Source: Propionibacteriaceae bacterium
GTDB lineage: Bacteria; Actinomycetota; Actinomycetes; Propionibacteriales; Propionibacteriaceae
Assembly: GCA_003153855.1 (NCBI GenBank)
Contig: PMBM01000093.1
Location: 13,317-22,143 of the forward strand
DNA length: 8,827 nucleotides
Direction: 5' to 3'
The notes below the pieces were generated by a model. It made no database searches and had not been told where the DNA came from. It saw only the letters and a list, made by a program, of their open reading frames with translations. Of this stretch, positions 1-6,631 are shown in pieces. Positions within the stretch are counted from its first letter, which is position 1, and each line of letters opens with the position of its first letter. The translations under genes were made by a program, and so were the position numbers.

Positions 1-177
1 GACTCCCAGAAGGGCATCCTCATCGGCCACCAGGGCGTACGCCTCAAGGAGGTCGGCACGGCGGCTCGGGCTCAGATCACCGCGCTGCTCGGCATGCCCG
101 TCCACCTCGACCTCCACATCAAGGTGCTCAAGGAGTGGCAGCGCGACGCCAAGCACCTGAACCGCCTGGGCTTCTGA
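1..177 (+). CDS. era: GTPase Era, C-terminal KH domain (5' truncated by window)
   Basis: Only the last 58 codons lie in the window, in frame from base 1 to TGA at 175-177. Seen: the peptide opens DSQKGILIGHQGVRLKEVG, which carries the GXXG loop of a type II KH domain (GHQG). It ends in the usual Era tail, with a KVLKEW element and a final LNRLGF. Known of the family: Era is an essential Ras-like GTPase that binds the 3' end of 16S rRNA through this KH domain during 30S subunit maturation. The GTPase domain lies upstream of the window. Nothing looks broken, and the C-terminus has the normal length. A small hairpin overlaps the stop codon and may end the transcript. Confidence 0.95.
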   Translation, partial: DSQKGILIGHQGVRLKEVGTAARAQITALLGMPVHLDLHIKVLKEWQRDAKHLNRLGF

Positions 178-204
178 CTGCTGGAGAACGGCAGTTTCGT
201 CTTT
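177..204 (+). terminator. Probable intrinsic terminator of era
   Basis: ACTGCTG (177-183) pairs with CGGCAGT (189-195), giving seven base pairs with one G-T wobble around a GAGAA loop. The tail TTCGTCTTT follows at 196-204 and is T-rich by the standard of this GC-rich window. The stem starts at the last base of the era stop codon. The T tract is interrupted, so termination may be partial. Confidence 0.5.
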
Positions 205-236
205 ACGCGACCCCGACGGGCACGAGACTGGATGTC

Positions 237-539
237 ATGCGGCGGCTGAGCGTCAGGCGAGGTGTCTGGATCGTTGCGCTCGCTCTGCTCCTCACGGGCG
301 CGTTCCTGACCCCGCAGCACGTGCACTCCTTCGGCATGGAAGGCCCTGGCTACTTCGTCTGGGGGCTCCTGCCGTGGGCCGTACTCGTCGCCCTCCCGCT
401 GCTGCTCCTCGCGGCAGTTCTCCGGAATCGACTCGCCCTGCTGTCGATCGTCCTCGCGGTCGCCGTGTCCCTGATCGTGGCTGGCGCGCTTGTCCTCGAC
501 CAGACCGGGGTCACCTGGATCATGGATCTCCTGCACTGA
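237..539 (+). CDS. Small three-segment membrane protein of unknown function
   Basis: This is a 100-residue hypothetical protein that I do not recognise as a named family. The N-terminus MRRLSVRRG is strongly basic. Three hydrophobic stretches follow at about residues 10-24, 39-62 and 66-87, joined by short loops, and it ends in a short polar tail (GVTWIMDLLH). By the positive-inside rule the basic N-terminus should be cytoplasmic. I chose ATG 237 because the frame's upstream GTG at 135 would put about 43 bp inside era and add a 34-residue polar extension before the basic start. No clear Shine-Dalgarno sequence precedes 237, which weakens the call. The gene converges with the GNAT gene, 12 bp away. 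The membrane topology is well supported; expression and role are not. Confidence 0.65.
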   Translation: MRRLSVRRGVWIVALALLLTGAFLTPQHVHSFGMEGPGYFVWGLLPWAVLVALPLLLLAAVLRNRLALLSIVLAVAVSLIVAGALVLDQTGVTWIMDLLH

Positions 540-551
540 CGTCGCCGGCCC

Positions 552-1184
552 TCAGACGATACGGGCCTCGAGGCCTTGCTTCACTGTCGGCCAGTCGTCG
601 ATCGTGATCGCGAAGACCACCGTGTCCCGCCACGTACCGTCCTCACGGGGGACCTCACGGCGCAGGACGCCCTCTCGTACCGCTCCGAGCTTGGCGATCG
701 CGGCCTGACTACGGGTGTTGAGCAGGTCGGTCTGGATCTTGACGCGTCCGTAGCCGAGCGTCTCGAACGCGTGTGTCAGCAGCAGGAGCTTGGCCTCGGG
801 GTTCACGTAGGTCGACCAGACGCGCGGGTCGTACAGGGTCCAGCCCAGGTGCGCGGACTGGCGACTCGTGTCGAAGTCACCCAGGCTGCTGGTACCAACG
901 AGCGTCCCAGCGGGCAGAGCACCGAGGCCGACACCGAGCCTGATCGCGTACGGGGTCCGGCCGTGGCCCAGACCGTTCGGGGGCGTGGCGTGGACGAAGC
1001 GCGCCAGAGCGAACTCCGTCGCCTCGTCCGACGTCGGCCGGTGGTGCATGACGTAGCCGTGGGCGTACACCTCGGGCGCCTGGAGGACGACGCCCAGCTC
1101 GGCGGCATCGGCCTCGGTCAACGGATCGAGTACGAGGTGCGACCCAGTCAGATGGGACGCGACGGCTGGCAGGACGACAGGCAT
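552..1184 (-). CDS. GNAT-family N-acetyltransferase, RimJ/RimL type
   Basis: The 210-residue protein is a GNAT acetyltransferase that should transfer acetyl from acetyl-CoA to an amine; the substrate is unknown. Seen: an N-terminal strand with LVLDPLTEADAAELG, typical of the Acetyltransf_3/RimJ-RimL group. A TLVGTSSLGDFD strand pair follows, then AHLGWTLYDPRVWSTYVN. Next is the cofactor-binding helix region, with KLLLLTHAFETLGYGRVKIQ, followed by a DLLNTRSQAAIAKLGAVREG segment. This last block is the hallmark of RimJ/RimL-like and spermidine/protein acetyltransferases. The frame is open 17 codons further upstream, but I chose the ATG ending at 1184. A TAGAGT -10 hexamer lies seven bases before it, so the longer form would start upstream of its own transcript. 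It is transcribed divergently from the dioxygenase gene. Confidence 0.88.
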   Translation of the reverse strand: MPVVLPAVASHLTGSHLVLDPLTEADAAELGVVLQAPEVYAHGYVMHHRPTSDEATEFALARFVHATPPNGLGHGRTPYAIRLGVGLGALPAGTLVGTSSLGDFDTSRQSAHLGWTLYDPRVWSTYVNPEAKLLLLTHAFETLGYGRVKIQTDLLNTRSQAAIAKLGAVREGVLRREVPREDGTWRDTVVFAITIDDWPTVKQGLEARIV

Positions 1185-1191
1185 GCCGCAG

Positions 1192-1197
1192 ACTCTA
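1192..1197 (-). promoter_or_regulatory. -10 box of the GNAT gene (leaderless start)
   Basis: Read on the minus strand the hexamer is TAGAGT, a match to the TANNNT -10 pattern of the actinobacterial housekeeping sigma factor. Exactly seven bases (1185-1191) separate it from the ATG at 1184, so transcription should start at or next to the start codon. No Shine-Dalgarno sequence is present. The -35 is weak: TCTTGG (1215-1220) at a 17-bp spacing is the best candidate. Confidence 0.55.
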
Positions 1198-1220
1198 GCC
1201 ACGGCGCTGACACCCCAAGA

Positions 1221-1238
1221 TGGTTTAATCGTCAACTA
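1221..1238. promoter_or_regulatory. Weak imperfect dyad between divergent promoters (possible operator)
   Basis: TGGTTTA (1221-1227) and TCAACTA (1232-1238) are inverted relative to each other with 5 of 7 positions matching and a 4-bp spacer. The site is AT-rich for this genome. It lies just upstream of the dioxygenase -10 box, where the -35 would be expected. It could bind a MarR- or TetR-type regulator controlling one or both divergent genes, but the symmetry is poor and no such regulator is in the window. Confidence 0.25.
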
Positions 1239-1242
1239 CGGC

Positions 1243-1248
1243 TATGCT
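1243..1248 (+). promoter_or_regulatory. -10 box of the dioxygenase gene (leaderless start)
   Basis: TATGCT fits TANNNT, with seven bases (1249-1255) to the ATG at 1256. This is the same geometry as the GNAT gene and the leuA leader peptide. The in-frame ATG at 1244 lies inside this hexamer and so cannot be the start if the promoter is used. GAGG at 1249-1252 is only three bases from the ATG, too close for a normal Shine-Dalgarno. No convincing -35 hexamer is visible. Confidence 0.55.
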
Positions 1249-1255
1249 GAGGTAC

Positions 1256-2026
1256 ATGTCCACGACCCCTGTCCTGTACCTCTCCCACGGAGCGCCGCCC
1301 CTTGCGGACGACCCGACGTGGACACGCGAGCTGCGCAGCTGGGGAACGGACCTGCCGAAGCCCAAGGACATCCTCGTGGTGTCCGCGCACTGGGAGGCCG
1401 CGCCCGCGATGATCTCGTCGACGACGGCCCACACGCCGCTGATCTACGACTTCTGGGGCTTCGAGGATCGCTACTACCAGGTCACCTACGACGCCCCGCC
1501 GGCGCCGGAGCTCGCCCAGAAGGTCGCTCGCGCCGTCGGCGGCTCCGTACAGCAGGATCCCGGCCGCGGCCTCGACCACGGCGCGTACGTCCCGCTGGTC
1601 GAGCTGTTCCCCGAGGCAGACGTGCCCGTCCTGCAGCTGAGCCTGCCGACGCTCGACCCGCGCAAGCTGTACGGGCTGGGGGAGCGCCTCGCCGAGCTCA
1701 GGGACGAGGGCACACTCATCGTCACGTCCGGCTTCACGACGCACAACCTGCGCTGGTTCCACCCGCAGGAGGGCCCGAACGGGACCCCGCCCGCGGCATC
1801 GAGCGAGTTCGACCACTGGGCGGCAGAGGCGTTGGCAGCGCGCGACATCGAGGGCATCCTCGACTTCGAGCGCACCGCGCCCGCAGCGCACGAGGCGCAT
1901 CCCCGTACAGAGCACTGGGCCCCGCTGTACGTGGCGCTCGGCGCAGCGGCCGGCACGAACCACGAGAGCTCCTCCGTCATCGACGGTTTCTGGTACGGCC
2001 TCTCGAAGAGGTCATGGCAGTTCTGA
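1256..2026 (+). CDS. LigB/DODA-type class III extradiol ring-cleavage dioxygenase
   Basis: The 256-residue protein belongs to the DODA-type extradiol dioxygenase family, the group of E. coli YgiD (262 residues) and plant DOPA dioxygenase. These are soluble, metal-dependent enzymes that open catechol-type rings with O2. Seen: the metal-binding histidines sit in their usual motifs, namely H11 in SHGAP, H45 in VVSAHW, H163 in SGFTTHN and H220 in RTEHW. H108 in GLDHGAYVPL is the conserved active-site histidine block. EGTLIVTSG and LPLLYVLG-like (here APLYVALG) core strands are also present. Length and motif order match full-length members, so it should be active. The substrate (DOPA, another catechol, or a protocatechuate-like compound) cannot be told. 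The start is set by the -10 box seven bases upstream. The leuA leader promoter begins within and just after the 3' end of this gene. Confidence 0.9.
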   Translation: MSTTPVLYLSHGAPPLADDPTWTRELRSWGTDLPKPKDILVVSAHWEAAPAMISSTTAHTPLIYDFWGFEDRYYQVTYDAPPAPELAQKVARAVGGSVQQDPGRGLDHGAYVPLVELFPEADVPVLQLSLPTLDPRKLYGLGERLAELRDEGTLIVTSGFTTHNLRWFHPQEGPNGTPPAASSEFDHWAAEALAARDIEGILDFERTAPAAHEAHPRTEHWAPLYVALGAAAGTNHESSSVIDGFWYGLSKRSWQF

Positions 2027-2037
2027 GGATGCTGGGT

Positions 2038-2043
2038 TAGAGT
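2038..2043 (+). promoter_or_regulatory. -10 box of the leuA leader transcript
   Basis: TAGAGT fits TANNNT and lies exactly seven bases (2044-2050) before the ATG of the leader peptide. This predicts an mRNA whose 5' end is that ATG. It is the same hexamer and spacing as on the minus strand at 1192-1197. The -35 position (about 2015-2020, TGGCAG) falls in the last codons of the dioxygenase gene and is poor. Confidence 0.6.
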
Positions 2044-2050
2044 GTCTGCC

Positions 2051-2098
2051 ATGTCGCGGGCGACCCTCCTTCTTGGCTGCCGCAGCGAGGCCCACTAA
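2051..2098 (+). CDS. leuA leader peptide with three consecutive leucines
   Basis: ATG at 2051 opens a 15-codon frame ending in TAA at 2096-2098 and encoding MSRATLLLGCRSEAH. The three leucine codons at 2066-2074 read CTC CTT CTT. By wobble rules all three are decoded by tRNA-Leu(GAG), and I saw no CTT codon among the leucines of leuA itself. A run of the codon for the regulated amino acid, directly upstream of its biosynthetic gene, is the signature of a sensing leader peptide. The second half of the frame (2079-2090) is the 5' arm of a 12-bp hairpin, so ribosome position decides RNA folding. Its stop codon lies in the hairpin loop. Translation is probably leaderless, because the -10 box is seven bases upstream. 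Confidence 0.75.
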   Translation: MSRATLLLGCRSEAH

Positions 2099-3958
<1,860 letters not shown>

Positions 3959-3971
3959 TCATCCGCTGACG

Positions 3972-4000
3972 GGCGGCGTGGGACCACTTTCCACGCCGCC
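3972..4000 (+). terminator. leuA terminator hairpin
   Basis: GGCGGCGTGG (3972-3981) and CCACGCCGCC (3991-4000) form a perfect 10-bp GC-rich stem with a 9-base loop, starting 14 bp after the leuA stop codon. No T tract follows. U-less terminators of this kind are frequently predicted in high-GC actinobacteria. It separates leuA from the lacI-family operon. Confidence 0.7.
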
Positions 4001-4028
4001 TGGCAGGGATATCACTGCAAACCCACGG

Positions 4029-4036
4029 AAACGTTT
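4029..4036. promoter_or_regulatory. CG-centred palindrome, candidate LacI-family operator 1
   Basis: AAACGTTT is a perfect 8-bp palindrome, and the outer bases G4027 and C4038 also match. It has the AACGTT core with a central CG expected of LacI-family operators, in which the hinge-helix leucine inserts at the central CpG step. It lies ten bases upstream of the predicted -35 of the operon promoter. Confidence 0.5.
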
Positions 4037-4045
4037 ACGCGCGGC

Positions 4046-4077
4046 TTGACGCCTTCCCACACGCGGGGTTCGATAGG
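4046..4077 (+). promoter_or_regulatory. Predicted promoter of the lacI-uxaA-type-gfo operon
   Basis: TTGACG (4046-4051) is a strong -35 match. The -10 is less certain: TTCGAT (4069-4074) gives 17-bp spacing and GATAGG (4072-4077) gives 20 bp. This would give a leader of roughly 55-60 bases before the ATG at 4140. That start has a purine-rich Shine-Dalgarno, GGGGAGGG (4129-4136), so unlike the other three starts it is not leaderless. Confidence 0.5.
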
Positions 4078-4084
4078 GAACACA

Positions 4085-4106
4085 CGCATCTGCGAAACGC
4101 AATGCG
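4085..4106 (+). other. Hairpin in the 5' leader of the lacI-family operon
   Basis: CGCAT (4085-4089) pairs with ATGCG (4102-4106) and TGCG (4091-4094) pairs with CGCA (4098-4101). Together they form a nine-pair stem with one bulged C (4090) and an AAA loop. Its 3' end overlaps operator 2 by two bases. On DNA it could be an extra regulator half-site arrangement; on RNA it could stabilise the leader. Confidence 0.4.
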
Positions 4107-4116
4107 CAACGTTGCG
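4105..4116. promoter_or_regulatory. 12-bp perfect palindrome, candidate LacI-family operator 2
   Basis: CGCAACGTTGCG is perfectly palindromic with the same AACGTT core and central CG as the site at 4029-4036. It lies about 30 bp downstream of the predicted transcription start, 24 bp before the lacI-family start codon, where bound repressor would block the promoter or elongation. The most direct reading is autoregulation of the operon by the repressor encoded next to it. Confidence 0.6.
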
Positions 4117-4139
4117 TACGTGATTCCTGGGGAGGGCCG

Positions 4140-5123
4140 ATGACGTCGACGAGCCGCGATGTAGCTCGAGCGGCGGGGGTGTCGGTCGCCACCGTCTCCC
4201 GAGCGTTCTCCGAGGCGGGGGCCGTCTCGGAGACCACCCGCCGCAAGGTGCTGACCGAAGCACGCCGTCTGGGCTACAGCCCCAATCCCGCCGCCCGGCG
4301 ACTCATCACGGGCCGTTCCGGCAACATCGGGATCATCGTCCCGGACCTGGCCAACCCCTTCTTCGCCGACATCATCAAGGGTGTCCAGCGGCGGGCCCGC
4401 GAGGGCCGGCAGGCGATCCTCGTCGCGGACACCGACGAGCAGGCCCGCCTCGAAGGTGACGCGCTGCGGAGCCTCGCACGCCAGGTCGACGGGGTCATCC
4501 TGGCGTCCCCGCGGTCCGCCATCGAGGACCTTCCCACCGACCTCAACATCCCCATCGTGCTCATCCACCGGCAGGCACCCGGGTGGTGGAGCGTGACCGC
4601 CGACTTCGCCGAAGGCGTCCGGCAGGCTCTCGTGAACCTGCGCGCGTTGGGGCACAACCACGTCGCGTACGCCGGTGGGCCGAACCTGTCATGGTCCGGT
4701 GGCATGCGTACGGAGTCGCTGAGGCGTTGTTCCGCTGAGCTCGGCGTCACCCTGTACGAGCTCGGCTCGGTCGCGCCGACGATCGACGGCGGCTTGGCCG
4801 CGGCCGACCTGACACTCGCCACGCCGGCGACTGCGCTCATCGCGTACAACGATGTCGTCGCCCTCGGGGCCATGCGTCGCTTCGGTGCCCGCGGTGTCGA
4901 GGTGCCGGGCGACATGTCGGTGGTCGGCTGTGACAACACGATGCTGTCGCAGCTCGCCGTGCCGTCGCTCACCACGGTCGACGTGCCCCGGTTCGAAGCG
5001 GGTGAGGCTGCCGTCGCACTTCTCGACCGCTACCTCGCGGATGCGGACGCGACGCCGGTCGAGCAGGTGCTGGCGACAGCGCTCGTCATCCGCGGCACCA
5101 CCGCACCGCCAAGGCAGTCGTAG
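4140..5123 (+). CDS. LacI-family transcriptional regulator
   Basis: The 327-residue protein is a full-length LacI/GalR-type repressor. Seen: an N-terminal helix-turn-helix with DVARAAGVSVATVSRAF (residues 7-23), then the hinge region YSPNPAARRLITGRS, whose leucine is the one that inserts at the centre of the operator. A periplasmic-binding-protein-like sensor domain starts at NIGIIVPDLANPFFADIIKG. It includes VDGVILASPR, a YNDVVALGAMRRF segment and VGCDNTMLSQLAVPSLTTVD, all standard landmarks of the family. The ATG at 4140 is preceded by GGGGAGGG a few bases upstream. The stop codon is 2 bp before the next gene, so the regulator is the first gene of the operon it probably controls. The effector is unknown; a sugar acid, or the product of the adjacent dehydratase or oxidoreductase, is the natural guess. 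Confidence 0.93.
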   Translation: MTSTSRDVARAAGVSVATVSRAFSEAGAVSETTRRKVLTEARRLGYSPNPAARRLITGRSGNIGIIVPDLANPFFADIIKGVQRRAREGRQAILVADTDEQARLEGDALRSLARQVDGVILASPRSAIEDLPTDLNIPIVLIHRQAPGWWSVTADFAEGVRQALVNLRALGHNHVAYAGGPNLSWSGGMRTESLRRCSAELGVTLYELGSVAPTIDGGLAAADLTLATPATALIAYNDVVALGAMRRFGARGVEVPGDMSVVGCDNTMLSQLAVPSLTTVDVPRFEAGEAAVALLDRYLADADATPVEQVLATALVIRGTTAPPRQS

Positions 5124-5125
5124 GC

Positions 5126-6631
5126 GTGGCCGACCTGCTGCTGCTCCACCCCACCGACGACGTGTACGTCGCGTTGCGTCCGCTCGCCGCCGGCGAGACG
5201 GTGAGCGCCGCCGGGGAGGAGCCGGTCACCGTCGCCGGCGACATCCCGGTTGGGCACAAGCTCGCACGGCGTGGTCTCGAGGCGGGGTCGCTGGTCCGCA
5301 AGTACGGGCAGATCATCGGGTCGCTCGAGCAGGCCGTGGCTCCGGGTGGTCACGTGCACACCCACAACCTGGCCATGCCGCCACGTGACGCGCGGATCGC
5401 CGAGGACACGCATGCCGGTACGGCTCCGACCGCATCCCGGCCACGGACGTTCCGAGGCATCCGCCGCGCCGACGGCCGAGTGGGAACCCGCAACGACATC
5501 GGCGTGCTCACGACGGTGAACTGCTCGGCCACGGTGGCCCAGCACATCGCCCGCCAGTTCGACCTCGTCGACCTGCCGGACGGCGTCGACGGTGTGGTGG
5601 CGCTCACGCACGGCTCGGGCTGCGGTCTCGAGGCCAAGGGTCCCGCGTGGGAGACCCTGCGGCGCACGCTCGTCGGCTACGCGACCCACCCCAACATCGG
5701 CGGGCTGGTCGTAGTGGGACTGGGCTGCGAGGTGCTGACCATGGCTCAGTTCCTGGACGACCTCGGCGTGACGGACATCCCGACCGTCTCGTACACGATC
5801 CAGGACGTCGGCGGGACGAAGGCGGCCGTACGGCACGGTGTGGAGCTGGTCACGGACCTCGCGAGCCGGATCGGTGTGGAACGTACGGAGTGCGGCCTCG
5901 GCGAGCTCGTACTCGGCCTGAAGTGCGGCGGGTCCGACGCGTGGTCCGGGCTGACGGCGAACCCGGTGCTCGGCTACGCGAGTGACGTCATCGTGGCCGC
6001 GGGCGGCACGGCGATCCTCGCGGAGATGCCCGAGATCTACGGCGCCGAGCATCTGCTGGCGGCACGCGCGACGGGACCTGCGGTGGCTGCGGCGCTGCTC
6101 GACAAGATCGCATGGTGGGAGACGTACGCGGCCGACAACGGCGCGTCGCTCGACGCGAACCCGTCGGCGGGCAACAAGGCGGGCGGCATCACGACGATCG
6201 TGGAGAAGTCCCTGGGCGCGGTCGCGAAAGCGGGGACCGCTCCGGTGAGTGCGGTCGTCGACTACGGGGCGAGGGTGCCGTCGTCGGGGCTGGTCGTGAT
6301 GGACACGCCGGGCTACGACCCCGTGTCGGTGACGGGCATGATCTCGGGCGGAGCGACCGTCGTGTGCTTCACCACTGGCCGCGGTTCGGTCTTCGGCTCG
6401 AAGCCGACGCCCACGCTCAAGCTGGCGACCAACTCCGACGTCGCCCGTCGCCTGTCCGGTGACATCGACCTCGACTGCGGGCCGGTACTGGACGGGCGGC
6501 CGATCGCCGAGCTCGGCGAGGAGCTGCTCGACCTGATCTGCGCCACAGCGTCAGGCCGACCCACGGCGTCCGAGGACCTCGGCGTCGGCAACGAGGAGAT
6601 CATTCCGTGGCGGACAGGGGCAGTGATGTGA
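5126..6631 (+). CDS. UxaA-family sugar-acid dehydratase (altronate dehydratase-like)
   Basis: The 501-residue protein matches the full length of E. coli altronate dehydratase UxaA (495 residues). That family removes water from aldonic or aldaric acids to give 2-keto-3-deoxy acids and generally needs ferrous iron. Seen: an N-terminal SAF domain (about 1-80) with VGHKLARRGLEAGSLVRKYG and GGHVHTHN, then the linker motif RRADGRVGTRND (113-124). The catalytic half carries THGSGCG (161-167), VGLGCE (197-202), LKCGGSDAWSGLTANP (265-280), NPSAGNKAGGITT (345-357) and STGRG-like TTGRGSVFGSKPTPT (416-430). The end EIIPWRTGAVM resembles UxaA. The GTG start is only 2 bp after the lacI-family stop and lacks a good Shine-Dalgarno, suggesting translational coupling. 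The exact substrate (altronate, galactarate, galactonate or another acid) cannot be assigned from motifs. Confidence 0.9.
   Translation: MADLLLLHPTDDVYVALRPLAAGETVSAAGEEPVTVAGDIPVGHKLARRGLEAGSLVRKYGQIIGSLEQAVAPGGHVHTHNLAMPPRDARIAEDTHAGTAPTASRPRTFRGIRRADGRVGTRNDIGVLTTVNCSATVAQHIARQFDLVDLPDGVDGVVALTHGSGCGLEAKGPAWETLRRTLVGYATHPNIGGLVVVGLGCEVLTMAQFLDDLGVTDIPTVSYTIQDVGGTKAAVRHGVELVTDLASRIGVERTECGLGELVLGLKCGGSDAWSGLTANPVLGYASDVIVAAGGTAILAEMPEIYGAEHLLAARATGPAVAAALLDKIAWWETYAADNGASLDANPSAGNKAGGITTIVEKSLGAVAKAGTAPVSAVVDYGARVPSSGLVVMDTPGYDPVSVTGMISGGATVVCFTTGRGSVFGSKPTPTLKLATNSDVARRLSGDIDLDCGPVLDGRPIAELGEELLDLICATASGRPTASEDLGVGNEEIIPWRTGAVM
6616..6620 (+). promoter_or_regulatory. Ribosome-binding site choosing the GTG start at 6628
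   Basis: AGGGG lies seven bases before GTG 6628, whose GTGA overlaps the TGA stop of the dehydratase gene by four bases. The alternative in-frame GTG at 6607 has no comparable site and would add seven polar residues before the Rossmann strand. Confidence 0.65.

Noticed and set aside
135..236. Upstream GTG start for the small membrane protein
   Set aside because: It would overlap era by about 43 bp and add a polar extension before the basic, membrane-type N-terminus at ATG 237.
547..567. GGCCC...GGGCC as a terminator between the convergent membrane protein and GNAT genes
   Set aside because: The stem is only 5 bp with an 11-base loop and no T tract, and it overlaps the GNAT stop codon.
564..575. 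12-bp palindrome GGCCTCGAGGCC in the end of the GNAT gene
   Set aside because: It lies within coding sequence, has no loop and no T tract, and contains only common GC-rich codons; probably chance.
1185..1235. Longer GNAT start at 1235
   Set aside because: It would begin upstream of the -10 box at 1192-1197, and the extra residues do not resemble the family N-terminus.
1244..1255. ATG 1244 as start of the dioxygenase
   Set aside because: It lies inside the TATGCT -10 hexamer; ATG 1256 has the seven-base leaderless spacing and a normal family N-terminus.
6607..6627. GTG 6607 as start of the Gfo/Idh/MocA gene
   Set aside because: GTG 6628 has AGGGG seven bases upstream and the classical GTGA overlap; the seven extra residues add nothing to the Rossmann fold.
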